In this document: piece by piece, positions 8,541 to 16,506 of the stretch
How positions within the stretch are numbered: position 1 is the stretch's first letter
Layout: every line of letters begins with the position of its first letter
Assembly (NCBI RefSeq): GCF_028596025.1
Contig: NZ_CP117167.1
Span: forward strand, 4,402,001-4,466,000
Direction: 5' to 3'
Source of the DNA: Mucilaginibacter jinjuensis
GTDB taxonomy: Bacteria > Bacteroidota > Bacteroidia > Sphingobacteriales > Sphingobacteriaceae
DNA: 64,000 nucleotides
Notes under the pieces: generated by a model
What the model saw: only the letters and a program-made list of their open reading frames with translations
What the model was told of the DNA's origin: nothing
The model's database searches: none
Position numbers and translations under genes: made by a program

Positions 8541-8569
8541 AAAAAGGCGTATGATTTAAATCATACGCC
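8541..8569 (-). terminator. Terminator of amt
   Basis: A perfect 24-base palindrome (GGCGTATGATTT/AAATCATACGCC, 8546-8569) is followed on the minus strand by a run of T. It begins about 15 bases after the amt stop. Confidence 0.85.
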
Positions 8570-8583
8570 CTCTTCAAAAATAT

Positions 8584-10170
8584 TTACGCTGTTACGGGGT
8601 TCTTAACCGAACCACCTTCAAACAGACCCTGGATGTCGATATCATCTTCATCTTCGCTGTAAGCAGCCGCACCGTGCTCAAATACATCCAAACCGGCTTT
8701 CTCACCATGCTCTTCAACACGCAGTTTCCAAGGGTTTGGCATTTTGTTGATGATCCACATCATAGCAAACGTGACTACAAACGTGGCTACCGTTATCGTA
8801 AAGCTACCTATAAATTGTGCTTTCAACACATCTAAACCACCACCGTAAAATAAACCTTTTACCGGGGCAGAGTTATCAGCACCCAATGGGCCTGTAGCAC
8901 CATACTCGCCAGAAGCAAATAAACCTAATGATAAAGTACCCCAGATACCGCATAAACCGTGTACCGGTACTGCACCAACTGGATCGTCGATACGGAAGTA
9001 CTCTAATAAATTAGTACCCACAAATATCACCACACCTGCAACAGCACCTAATAAAATAGCGCCAAGCGGGCTAACCCAGTAACAAGGGCAAGTGATAGCC
9101 ACAAGGCCACCTAATAAACCGTTAACCGTAAAGCCAACATCGAATTTACCTTTTGTTGGGCCAAACCATAAAGCAAAATACATAGCAACCATACCGCCTG
9201 CGCAGGCAGCTAAAGTTGTATTAGCAGCAACACGGCCAATACCTTGCATATCCATTGCAGATAATGTACTACCCGGGTTAAAACCGTACCAACCAAACCA
9301 AAGGATAAATGCACCCACAGCAGCAACAGTTAAATTGTGAGCTGGCGGCAGGCCTCCTTTTTCTTTATCGTCTCTTTTAAATATACGACCCATGCGTGGG
9401 CCTAATACAATGGCACCTGCCAGTGAAGCAATACCACCTATAGTGTGTACCACGGTTGAACCTGCGAAATCGCGGAAACCCTGGCCTAATGATTCTAAGA
9501 AATTACCTTTTGAGCCCATTAAAGCTAAGAAACCATCCGGTCCCCAGGCCCAGTGGCCAATGATTGGGTAAATGAAACCAGTGATACCGATGCTATATAA
9601 TATATCGCCACGGAAACTGGTACGGCCAATCATAGCACCTGATACGATGGTTGAGCAGGTATCAGCAAATGCATATTGGAAAATCCAGTGTGCCAGGATT
9701 GGAATACCTGTTGCCAGGTAAGTAGCAGGGGCACCAGAAAGGAAGAACCAATGTAAACCGATAAATCCGTTACCGTTACTAAACATAAAGGCATAACCTA
9801 TTGCCCAAAACAGGATACCGCAAAGGCATGTATCAAAAATACACTCCATTAATACGTTAACTGTTTCTTTTTTGCGGGCAAAGCCTGCTTCGAGCATCAC
9901 AAACCCGGCTTGCATACCAAATACAAGGAATGCGGCAACCAAAGTCCAGATAGTGTTAACTGTGTTAATTAATGTTGTTTCGTGCGCAGTGTAAGTGTCT
10001 GCAGCGTGGGCAGGGGTTGAAATCATACCCGGAATAACCATCATGGCAGCAATTACCAAAAATGTGCCGATAATTTTGCCGAAAAAGATGGCAACACCGA
10101 TACGCCAGTTGTTTTTGCTTAGCTCCAGCACTGTACTGAATTGATTTTTGAGTCTCGACAGGGGATTCAT
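8584..10170 (-). CDS. amt: Ammonium transporter Amt
   Basis: Inner-membrane ammonium channel/transporter of the Amt/Mep/Rh family. The protein (528 residues) is longer than the usual 400-450. An N-terminal extension (about 1-56) contains a hydrophobic stretch ending TPAHA, which looks like a cleavable signal peptide. Eleven transmembrane helices follow (MLEAGFARKKETVNVLM, FAGSTVVHTIGG, WFGWYGFNPGS). The twin pore histidines are in STVVHTIGG and AVPVHGLCG. The C-terminal tail (about 470-528) is acidic. No glnK/glnB gene adjoins it. It is divergent from glnA across a long regulatory gap, which argues for nitrogen control of both. Confidence 0.95.
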   Translation of the reverse strand: MNPLSRLKNQFSTVLELSKNNWRIGVAIFFGKIIGTFLVIAAMMVIPGMISTPAHAADTYTAHETTLINTVNTIWTLVAAFLVFGMQAGFVMLEAGFARKKETVNVLMECIFDTCLCGILFWAIGYAFMFSNGNGFIGLHWFFLSGAPATYLATGIPILAHWIFQYAFADTCSTIVSGAMIGRTSFRGDILYSIGITGFIYPIIGHWAWGPDGFLALMGSKGNFLESLGQGFRDFAGSTVVHTIGGIASLAGAIVLGPRMGRIFKRDDKEKGGLPPAHNLTVAAVGAFILWFGWYGFNPGSTLSAMDMQGIGRVAANTTLAACAGGMVAMYFALWFGPTKGKFDVGFTVNGLLGGLVAITCPCYWVSPLGAILLGAVAGVVIFVGTNLLEYFRIDDPVGAVPVHGLCGIWGTLSLGLFASGEYGATGPLGADNSAPVKGLFYGGGLDVLKAQFIGSFTITVATFVVTFAMMWIINKMPNPWKLRVEEHGEKAGLDVFEHGAAAYSEDEDDIDIQGLFEGGSVKNPVTA

Positions 10171-10593
10171 AGTTTAATTTGTTTAATTGTTTAAGAGTGT
10201 TTAGAAAATCAGTGATTTATTTAGTGAAAATTTGAGTTCATCGCATCTTTATTATAAATAATCCAACCAAACGACAATAACTTTGATTGTTTTTATGAAA
10301 TTAGAAATAAAAATGATTAAAATCATATATTTTTTGGTGTTTAATAGTATTTTTATCAAATCATTAAAAACAAAACCATTATATGTTACCGAATTATTAA
10401 ATTTTCAATAAAATTATTGTTTTAAAGCAAATTTAATTCGGCCACAGAGTACTAATCCATATTAAAATCTGAAGTTTTATATAAAAAGGAATAAAATTTT
10501 GTCAAAAATTCTACTAAAAACATGGAAAAAACAGTTTTTGTAGTGAAAACTGCAAAAAATTTACGCTGATTTTGGAGAAATCGCTATAAATTA

Positions 10594-10630
10594 CCTTATA
10601 TATAAGGCAACATACCTATATAATAAGGTA
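10594..10630. promoter_or_regulatory. Two operator-like palindromes upstream of glnA
   Basis: CCTTATATATAAGG (10594-10607) is a perfect 14-base palindrome. TACCT and AGGTA (10613-10617 and 10626-10630) form a second, spaced one. Both share the CCT/AGG edges, so they could be two sites for one dimeric regulator acting on amt, glnA or both. Confidence 0.35.
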
Positions 10631-10744
10631 TACAATATGAGTTTGAACATACTTTCAATAAATAGCCCTTAAATCCTCAAAAAAGGCCATTTTAAGAATT
10701 TCATATTTTAGACATTAATTTTCTTACAAAAATTGCGAATTGTT

Positions 10745-10752
10745 TAATTTTG
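10745..10752 (+). promoter_or_regulatory. Candidate -7 element for glnA
   Basis: TAATTTTG fits the TAnnTTTG -7 consensus, about 150 bases upstream of the glnA ATG. No good -33 TTTG is seen at the right distance, so activation by a regulator would be needed if this is the promoter. Confidence 0.25.
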
Positions 10753-10819
10753 CCTAACATATTATTCGTTTTTAAAAAAAATCAACTATAGAATACATTT
10801 TTAGTAGATATTTTTATAA

Positions 10820-10848
10820 AAATTCACACAAACTGCATAAATTCACAC
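10820..10848 (+). promoter_or_regulatory. Direct repeat AAATTCACAC x2 upstream of glnA
   Basis: AAATTCACAC occurs at 10820-10829 and 10839-10848, a 19-base period close to two helical turns, about 55 bases before the ATG. The arrangement is typical of tandem sites for a response regulator or activator, or could lie in the 5' UTR if the 10745 promoter is used. Confidence 0.35.
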
Positions 10849-10903
10849 GATTTAATCAAAATATATTAATCGCTTAACCCTAATTTTATAATTTTTAAAA
10901 AAC

Positions 10904-11914
10904 ATGGCAGCTAAACTTGAGTACATTTGGCTTGATGGTTACAAACCGACACAGAGTTTAAGAAGTAAAACTAAAATCGAAGCAAATTTCAGCGGTAAAC
11001 TGGAAGATTGTCCAAATTGGAGCTTTGATGGTTCTTCTACAGAGCAGGCACCAGGTGGTTCATCTGATTGTATCCTGAAACCTGTGTTTATTTGCCCAGA
11101 CCCTCAGCGTAAAGAAGGTTACCTGGTAATGTGCGAAGTTTTAGATTCTCACGGTAACCCGCACGAATCTAACGGACGTGCGCATATCGAAGATGACGAC
11201 AACGATTTCTGGTTCGGTTTTGAGCAAGAGTATTTCTTGTGGAACCCAGACACCAACAAACCGCTTGGTTTCCCTGATGGTGGTTACCCTGGTCCGCAAG
11301 GCCCTTACTACTGTTCAGTTGGCGCTAACAACGCTTTCGGCCGTAAAATTGTTGAAGAACATTTAGATGTATGTCTTGAAGCTGGCTTAAATGTTGAAGG
11401 TATAAATGCTGAAGTTGCTGCCGGACAATGGGAATTCCAAATCTTTGCTAAAGGCGCTAAAGAAGCTGGTGACCAGATCTGGGTTGCACGTTATTTATTA
11501 GAGCGTATCGGCGAAGAGTATAACGTATCGATCAACTGGCATTGCAAACCGTTAGGTACTTTAGACTGGAACGGTTCTGGTATGCACGCTAACTTCTCTA
11601 ACACTACTTTACGTACAGCTGGTAGCGAAGATGTTTACAAAAAAATCCTGGAGGCTTTCCGCCCGGTGGTAAAAGAGCACATCGAAGTTTACGGTGCTGA
11701 TAACGAGCAACGTTTAACCGGTAAACACGAAACTGCTTCTATCCACGATTACAGCTATGGTGTATCAGACCGTGGTGCTTCTATCCGCATCCCGCTTTAT
11801 ACTGTACAAAAAGGATGGAATGGTTACCTTGAAGATCGTCGCCCTAACTCTGCTGCCGATCCATACAAAGTTGCTGCCCGTATCATCAAAACTGTTAAAT
11901 CAGCAGGCGTATAA
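10904..11914 (+). CDS. glnA: Glutamine synthetase, GSII (eukaryotic-like) type
   Basis: ATP-dependent amidation of glutamate to glutamine, the main ammonium-assimilation step, in the cytoplasm. At 336 residues it is the short GSII form rather than the ~470-residue GSI. The beta-grasp domain comes first (about 1-95, NWSFDGSSTEQAPGGSSD). The catalytic domain has metal- and substrate-binding segments WFGFEQEYF, INAEVAAGQWEFQI and WNGSGMHANFS, the flap NEQRLTGKHETASI, and RGASIRIP and YLEDRRPNSAADPY. GSII enzymes lack the adenylylation control of GSI, so regulation should be transcriptional. It is divergent from amt and has its own strong terminator. Confidence 0.95.
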   Translation: MAAKLEYIWLDGYKPTQSLRSKTKIEANFSGKLEDCPNWSFDGSSTEQAPGGSSDCILKPVFICPDPQRKEGYLVMCEVLDSHGNPHESNGRAHIEDDDNDFWFGFEQEYFLWNPDTNKPLGFPDGGYPGPQGPYYCSVGANNAFGRKIVEEHLDVCLEAGLNVEGINAEVAAGQWEFQIFAKGAKEAGDQIWVARYLLERIGEEYNVSINWHCKPLGTLDWNGSGMHANFSNTTLRTAGSEDVYKKILEAFRPVVKEHIEVYGADNEQRLTGKHETASIHDYSYGVSDRGASIRIPLYTVQKGWNGYLEDRRPNSAADPYKVAARIIKTVKSAGV

Positions 11915-11940
11915 TTTAATACCGCCATTTAAATACTCAA

Positions 11941-11975
11941 ACGGCCCGTGGCAATTGCTCACGGGCCGTTTTTTG
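11941..11975 (+). terminator. Terminator of glnA
   Basis: The stem ACGGCCCGTG/CACGGGCCGT with a 9-base loop is followed by six T, 27 bases after the glnA stop. Confidence 0.92.
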
Positions 11976-12052
11976 TAGCAGTATTTTAGTTGCAGTAGCA
12001 GTCAAACCGCAACGGCAAACTACCACTGCTACTTTAAAACTGCCACTCTTCT

Positions 12053-13108
12053 TTAAGCTTCTTCCTTAAAAAATACTTTATAATAATTCATGGCTTTGCC
12101 ATTGTCGAAACCTTTTTCAATGAGGTCTTTATTGCCATGTATATAGATATGGAAGTTTTTATCCAGTTTTAGAACGCTTTTATAAACTTTAGCCTGTTTT
12201 TTAACCGCGGCATCATTAATATCAAAGCTATCGGGTATGGCGGTATCAAATTCGTTCTCGTATTCCTTCTTATAATTCAAAAAGGTGGCTATACCCTGCT
12301 CGTTGCCGATTACTTCCTGACCAAACTCCTCTATATCGAAGCTCTCTTTTTCCTTGAAGTATTTCATCGAGCGGTTCAGCAGGTCAATTTTGTCGGCTTT
12401 GCTCATTTCAAATTCATCATCGAGCTTTTCGGTAACAAAGTTTTTGTACACCCCCATTACGTTGGCGGTTTGATTATAATTATCGTTACGCACGCGGAGC
12501 TTCAGAAACTCATCCTTCCAGTACACCGCCTGTTCACTGCCATTGGTTTTGTCGATCACCGCAACCTTGTAACCCTCTTCCTTTTCAGTGTTGAAAATGA
12601 GGCAACCTTTATCCAGCTTGTTAATATTAATAGCCTGCTCTTCGTAGCTAACACCGAAGCCCTCATTTTCAGGATATACCTTTAAATAAGTTTCTTTAGT
12701 CTCCGATTTAAAGATTCCGATCGCATCATGCTGCTCTCCTTCAATCTGCACATTACTAAAATAAGTAACGTATAATTCACCAGATTTAATCTTCGGATGG
12801 TTACTCACCTCATACAAATGCTTAGCCAGCTGACGGCTATTCTCCTGAAAAGTTTCCGGGTCATCAAATATTGCGGTAGCGAAGTGGTAAACCTCGTTTA
12901 AATTCAGGTTATCATTAGCCTGGTAAAAGCGGTAAACCTCGGGCACCTTTTCGTAAGGCACCAGAAAATATTGGAGCAGTAGTTTGCTCAACAACTCGTC
13001 GTTTAGTTCGAGCGATTCTTCCGAGAGCACAAAACGCTCGTCGAGCGCCTTACTACCAATATGATGTATGGCCAACCGGCCCAGTGAAGCTTCTTGAGAA
13101 AATATCAT
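12053..13108 (-). CDS. Nucleoid-associated protein, NdpA/YejK-like (PF04245)
   Basis: A 351-residue soluble protein without signal peptide that fits the 37-kDa nucleoid-associated protein family (E. coli YejK) in length and layout. The N-terminus MIFSQEASLGRLAIHHIGSK, the central YVTYFSNVQIEGEQHDAIGIFKSE region and a Lys/Glu-rich C-terminal half are recognisable. The family is DNA-associated, but its precise role is not settled. It is monocistronic, convergent with glnA, and transcribed away from the tetR-like gene. Its upstream gap (13109-13404) holds a dispersed repeat and the tetR promoter. Confidence 0.75.
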   Translation of the reverse strand: MIFSQEASLGRLAIHHIGSKALDERFVLSEESLELNDELLSKLLLQYFLVPYEKVPEVYRFYQANDNLNLNEVYHFATAIFDDPETFQENSRQLAKHLYEVSNHPKIKSGELYVTYFSNVQIEGEQHDAIGIFKSETKETYLKVYPENEGFGVSYEEQAININKLDKGCLIFNTEKEEGYKVAVIDKTNGSEQAVYWKDEFLKLRVRNDNYNQTANVMGVYKNFVTEKLDDEFEMSKADKIDLLNRSMKYFKEKESFDIEEFGQEVIGNEQGIATFLNYKKEYENEFDTAIPDSFDINDAAVKKQAKVYKSVLKLDKNFHIYIHGNKDLIEKGFDNGKAMNYYKVFFKEEA

Positions 13109-13199
13109 AATCGGGAACGAAGTTAGGGATTTGTTGATTTGTTTAGCAGTTGATTGGTTGATTATGTTTAAAGAGCTCTACCAATGTGGCAGTTCATGC

Positions 13200-13310
13200 A
13201 CTGACGATTCATAATTCATTCTACCCTTCCTAATGAAAAACGAACTGTGCAATAATTAAAGTTACCACTATGTAGGTCGGGGATTGCTTCGTACCTCGCA
13301 ATGACGCGCT
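13200..13310. repeat. Partial copy of the ~200-base GTCATTGCGAGG repeat family
   Basis: The sequence CTGACGATTCATAATTCATT through CCTTCCTAATGAAAAACGAA to the end GCTTCGTACCTCGCAATGAC parallels the longer copies at 22050-22262 and 38630-38835, but is shorter. Its right end (13283-13306) is also the arm of the small palindromic elements at 38964 and 45705. Confidence 0.6.
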
Positions 13311-13350
13311 TCATAAATCTCACTCCTTTGTCATCAAACAAATTATTTCT

Positions 13351-13379
13351 ATAAGTAAATAAACATTTACTTATATTTG
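13351..13379 (+). promoter_or_regulatory. TetR operator overlapping the tetR-monooxygenase promoter
   Basis: ATAAGTAAAT (13351-13360), AAAC and ATTTACTTAT (13365-13374) form a perfect 10-base-arm inverted repeat with a 4-base centre. It overlaps a -7 element, TATATTTG (13372-13379), about 25 bases before the tetR ATG. The geometry is that of a TetR-family autorepression site controlling both downstream genes. Confidence 0.7.
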
Positions 13380-13404
13380 TATCATTATTAAAATCAATGC
13401 CATT

Positions 13405-14004
13405 ATGAGGCCAAAGAATTTAGATAAAGAACAAGCCATCCGCAGCATTGCCCTGCAAATAATTGCCGAAGAAGGTTTAGAAAACCTCACCATGCAAAAG
13501 CTGGCAGCGGCAGCGGGTATCTCGCCGCGGACAATCTATATCAAGTATAAAGACAAGGACGACCTGCTGGTGAAACTTTATGTAGAAGAAGTACTGGGCA
13601 ATTATGAAACTGCTGTACTGCAAAACTTCGACAATGAAATGAATTTTGCCGATGGCGTAAAGAAACTTTGGCTCAACGCTTTCGGGTACTTTAAAAACAA
13701 CCGGCATGCCTTTGCACTAATGCAGTATGGCAAATCATCGCCCCTGCTCAACAAGGCTTACCAGGAAATGAACATTAAAGAGGGCGATTATTTTGCCCCT
13801 GTGATGCGCTTTCTGGAATTGAACGTGGCGAAGGGCGTAATTAAAGATTTCCCGCAGGAGGTGCAGCGCGCCTTACTATTTGCCCCTGCACTCGATCTGG
13901 TGAACGAATATTTCGACTATCTCGACCGCCCAAAGCAAATTATAACCGACGAGGTTTTTATGGATTCCTGCGAGGTGGTGATCAGGGGGATGATAAACAG
14001 ATAA
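13405..14004 (+). CDS. TetR/AcrR-family transcriptional regulator
   Basis: A 199-residue one-component repressor. The N-terminal helix-turn-helix (about 10-55: IRSIALQIIAEEGLENLTMQKLAAAAGISPRTIYIKYKDKDDLL) has the usual TetR spacing. The all-helical C-terminal part (about 70-199) would bind the ligand and dimerise. It probably represses itself and the monooxygenase 12 bases downstream through the palindrome at 13351-13374. Ligand unknown; a substrate or inhibitor related to the monooxygenase is the natural guess. Confidence 0.9.
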   Translation: MRPKNLDKEQAIRSIALQIIAEEGLENLTMQKLAAAAGISPRTIYIKYKDKDDLLVKLYVEEVLGNYETAVLQNFDNEMNFADGVKKLWLNAFGYFKNNRHAFALMQYGKSSPLLNKAYQEMNIKEGDYFAPVMRFLELNVAKGVIKDFPQEVQRALLFAPALDLVNEYFDYLDRPKQIITDEVFMDSCEVVIRGMINR

Positions 14005-14016
14005 AATATTAAAAAA

Positions 14017-15165
14017 ATGAACCTACTAAAAAACAAAACAATAGCAATAATAGGCGGTGGCCCGGGTGGCTTAACCCTTGCACGTTTACTACAAATACAG
14101 GGTGCTGATGTAAAAGTTTATGAAAGGGATACCCATAAAGATGCCCGCCAACAGGGCGCTACACTCGATCTGCATTACGAGTCGGGTTTAAGGGCACTGC
14201 GCGAGGCTGGATTGATGGATGCTTTCAGGGCTAATTATCGCCCCGGTGCAGATAGAATGCGTATTACAGACAAGCATGCCAATATAAAATTTGAAGACGC
14301 TTTCAATAACGATGAACTTGGAGAAAGGGATCGGCCTGAGATTGACCGCGGCCCGCTGCAAAACATCCTGCTAAATTCGTTGCAACCTAGTACCGTTGTT
14401 TGGGGCAGCCATATTACAGGGCTTAAACAAACCGGCGATACCTGGCAGGTAGAATTTAAGAACGGCACTACTATTTCAGCCGATATTGTAATAGGTGCAG
14501 ATGGTGCTAATTCTAAAATCCGCCCGTACATCACTCCTATTAAACCATTTTATGCAGGTGTAACTGTAATAGAGGGAGCGGTATATCATTCGGCCGAAGC
14601 AACGTCACGCATACATGAACTGCTAAATGGCGGAAAGATCTTCGCCCTGAATGATGAAAAAACCTTGGTTGTGAGTTCGAAAGGCGATGGCAGTCTGGTG
14701 TTTTATACAGGTTGCAAAACCGATGAAAACTGGGTACGCAATTGCGGTATCGATTTTACAGATAAAGCACAGGTATTAGCCTGGTTTAAGGCAGAATTTG
14801 CAGGCTGGGATAGTATCTGGCTCGAGCTTTTCGAAAACGCAAGCGGCAGTTTTACCCCCCGGCCACAATACTGCATGCCTTTAGACCAAACCTGGCAAGC
14901 ACAACCTAACATTACCATGCTTGGCGATGCAGCACACCTGATGCCACCCTTCGCCGGTGAAGGTGTAAATATGGCCATGCTGGATGCCGTTGAACTAAGT
15001 GAACAACTGACCAGCAATACGCATCCCGATTTACAAACTGCCATTGCTGCTTACGAGCATCAAATGCGCGCGCGCGCCTCAGAAACGGCAAAAGAAACAA
15101 TGATTAATACAGATGCCCTGCACGCACCCGATGCACTCGAGTTTATGGTTAATTTAATTAGCTAA
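14017..15165 (+). CDS. FAD-dependent monooxygenase, TetX-like
   Basis: A class A flavin monooxygenase of 382 residues (Tet(X) proteins are close to this length). The FAD/NAD fold is seen in IAIIGGGPGGLTLARLLQ (about 9-26), a TLDLHYESG segment, PEIDRGPLQNILLNSL, and the second FAD motif GDAAHLMPPFAGEGVN (about 306-321), all close in wording to Tet(X). However, the Tet(X) substrate segment AHQG (His234, Gly236) aligns by eye with ALNDEK here, so key tetracycline-binding residues seem absent. It may hydroxylate another aromatic compound. It forms a two-gene operon with the TetR regulator and has its own terminator. No signal peptide, so cytoplasmic. Confidence 0.85.
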   Translation: MNLLKNKTIAIIGGGPGGLTLARLLQIQGADVKVYERDTHKDARQQGATLDLHYESGLRALREAGLMDAFRANYRPGADRMRITDKHANIKFEDAFNNDELGERDRPEIDRGPLQNILLNSLQPSTVVWGSHITGLKQTGDTWQVEFKNGTTISADIVIGADGANSKIRPYITPIKPFYAGVTVIEGAVYHSAEATSRIHELLNGGKIFALNDEKTLVVSSKGDGSLVFYTGCKTDENWVRNCGIDFTDKAQVLAWFKAEFAGWDSIWLELFENASGSFTPRPQYCMPLDQTWQAQPNITMLGDAAHLMPPFAGEGVNMAMLDAVELSEQLTSNTHPDLQTAIAAYEHQMRARASETAKETMINTDALHAPDALEFMVNLIS

Positions 15166-15172
15166 TTACAAC

Positions 15173-15201
15173 AAAGGCCGCTCTATTAAAGAGCGGCCTT
15201 T
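15173..15201 (+). terminator. Terminator of the tetR-monooxygenase operon
   Basis: The stem AAAGGCCGCTC/GAGCGGCCTTT with a 7-base loop lies just after the monooxygenase stop. The tail is short (TTTCTT), but the stem is strong, and it may serve the convergent lipoprotein gene too. Confidence 0.85.
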
Positions 15202-15223
15202 CTTAATAAATAAACGTAGTAGA

Positions 15224-15910
15224 TTAATAGGTGGTCATGTTATACATTTCTATCTGCTGGCCGGTATTGGCCGATCCGCCATACCAATGATTGGTGCCCA
15301 CAAAATAGTCGTAATTGTTCCAGTAGTGGCCACTGTTGTTGGTTAAGGTAAATTTGTAAGTACCATCAACATAAAAATCAACGGCATGTACGTTACCGCT
15401 TTGTGCCTGCACTTTGTAGGTATGGTAGCCGTTATCGCCCACAGAAATTACCTGGGTAATGTAGTTGCCGCCGCCTTGTAAGTAACCTTTCAGCGCATTA
15501 TCATTCAGCGTTTTTACAAAACCCATCTCATTACCGTTCCACTGGGTAACATTATCGCACAAAAACACAGCCTGCTCACTTGCCGAACTGTTAGCGCTTG
15601 TGCCTCCTTTAAAACAACCATTAAACTGGAAACCGGTAGCATTTTGCCCTGTACTTTGCTGCGCAGCATCAATATCAGAACTACAGTTGCCAACCGGTAC
15701 ACAAATACCATTGGTGCCCGAAATAAGGTAAGGCGAACCATTACAGGTTCCCCATAAATTAAAGGCGCTTTGGGGTACTGCCGCCCTTGGGATGGTAGCT
15801 TTTACAGCATCGGGGTCAGTTGCTTTATTAGCATCTTTCCGGCAACCTAAACAAAAAGTTAAACACAGCGCCATTGCGCCAATAAGGAATTGGTTTGAAA
15901 AATTTTTCAT
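15224..15910 (-). CDS. Predicted lipoprotein of unknown function
   Basis: A 228-residue exported protein. The N-terminus has a basic residue, a hydrophobic core and LTFCLGC, an imperfect lipobox giving a lipidated Cys near residue 23. The mature part is rich in Asn, Gly, Thr, Tyr and Trp, with several cysteines (WGTCNGS, ICVPVGNCS, FNGCFKGG, VFLCDNV). A C-terminal part (about 150-228: YHTYKVQAQSGNVHAVDFYVDG) reads like the beta-sandwich of a lectin-like or glycan-binding fold. I do not recognise a named family. It stands alone, convergent with the monooxygenase. Confidence 0.75.
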   Translation of the reverse strand: MKNFSNQFLIGAMALCLTFCLGCRKDANKATDPDAVKATIPRAAVPQSAFNLWGTCNGSPYLISGTNGICVPVGNCSSDIDAAQQSTGQNATGFQFNGCFKGGTSANSSASEQAVFLCDNVTQWNGNEMGFVKTLNDNALKGYLQGGGNYITQVISVGDNGYHTYKVQAQSGNVHAVDFYVDGTYKFTLTNNSGHYWNNYDYFVGTNHWYGGSANTGQQIEMYNMTTY

Positions 15911-16221
15911 AATTAAACAATAATTGGTTTATAGTGAGCCCGAATTTAGTGCGCCTATTTTCGTAACAATTACACTATTATTTCTTTTTAGTACACTATC
16001 ATTATTGTTTCAAAAAACAATGTGCATATTATTTAATATTCTCTTTTGGCGACAATCTGTTTAAACCAGAATTTTTCACTATTAATTATTTTCATTGGTG
16101 TTCAAGAATGCTTCGCAGTTTGCAGAATTAATGAATTAAAAGAATGTCTTGAGGAAAAGATTTGGTATGGTTAGAATAGAAATAAACGAGGTTCATATCT
16201 CCGGCTTCTATTCATTCACTC

Positions 16222-16239
16222 ATCCGATAGCTATCGGAT
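16222..16239. repeat. Perfect palindrome ATCCGATAGCTATCGGAT
   Basis: An 18-base self-complementary sequence with no spacer, at the left edge of the repeat cluster. It could be an operator or the tip of a mobile palindromic element. Confidence 0.6.
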
Positions 16240-16261
16240 CAAAACTCACTCATTCACTCAT

Positions 16262-16356
16262 TGATTTCGGCGTTCCCTTCGGGCCGGGCTATCTGCTCAT
16301 ACGCCTGCAGGCATTACACACCTGGCCGGTATCCGCTTTTATCCCTAACGCGGGCT
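16262..16356. repeat. GC-rich intergenic repeat beginning GGCGTTCCCTTCGGGCCGGG
   Basis: A GC-rich block in AT-rich surroundings, running from GGCGTTCCCTTCGGGCCGGG to ATCCCTAACGCGGG, with an inner CTGCAG and CCTGGCCGG. The wording matches, from memory, short multi-copy intergenic repeats of Bacteroidota genomes. Only one copy is present in this window, so multi-copy status is inference. Confidence 0.45.
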
Positions 16357-16362
16357 CCGTTA

Positions 16363-16443
16363 TTTGTCATCTCGACGAAGGAGAGATCCTATAGAAGTTA
16401 CTTATCGATAGCAGAAGATTTCTCCTATCGTCGAAATGACAAA
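16363..16443. repeat. Imperfect 81-base palindrome with TTTGTCATCTCGACGAAGGA ends
   Basis: The left arm TTTGTCATCTCGACGAAGGA and the right arm TCCTATCGTCGAAATGACAAA-like sequence are imperfect complements around a 30-base centre. The layout is the same as in the other small inverted-repeat elements of the window. Confidence 0.6.
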
Positions 16444-16506
16444 CTGAGATTATGTTCTTGGCTCTTGTTTCTTGTCTCTTGCTTCTCTCTATCCTATCTT
16501 CGCCTT

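Larger units (their letters stand above)
10171..10903. other. 733-base AT-rich divergent regulatory region between amt and glnA
   Basis: No credible gene is seen on either strand. The region is very AT-rich and contains a perfect palindrome, a second imperfect palindrome, a candidate glnA promoter and a pair of direct repeats, each listed separately. Its length and the nitrogen genes on both sides suggest more than one regulator site or a small RNA. No ncRNA is directly supported. Confidence 0.7.
15911..16506. other. 596-base gene-free region with several palindromic repeats
   Basis: The first 230 bases are AT-rich upstream sequence of the lipoprotein gene with no clear promoter match. From 16200 the DNA changes character and is packed with short palindromic elements (listed separately), followed by a pyrimidine-rich word repeat CTTGTTTCTTGTCTCTTGC (about 16465-16483). 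Open frames that cross this area are composed of repeat sequence and are not supported as genes. Confidence 0.65.

Noticed and set aside
14017..15165. Calling the monooxygenase a true Tet(X) resistance enzyme
   Set aside because: FAD motifs match but the Tet(X) substrate segment with His234 and Gly236 does not appear conserved by eye.
16149..16506. Open frames on the + strand upstream of the 16507 gene (81 residues at 16149 and an 82-residue extension from 16261)
   Set aside because: They run through palindromic repeat DNA and have the composition of translated repeats; the ATG at 16507 gives a normal-looking protein.
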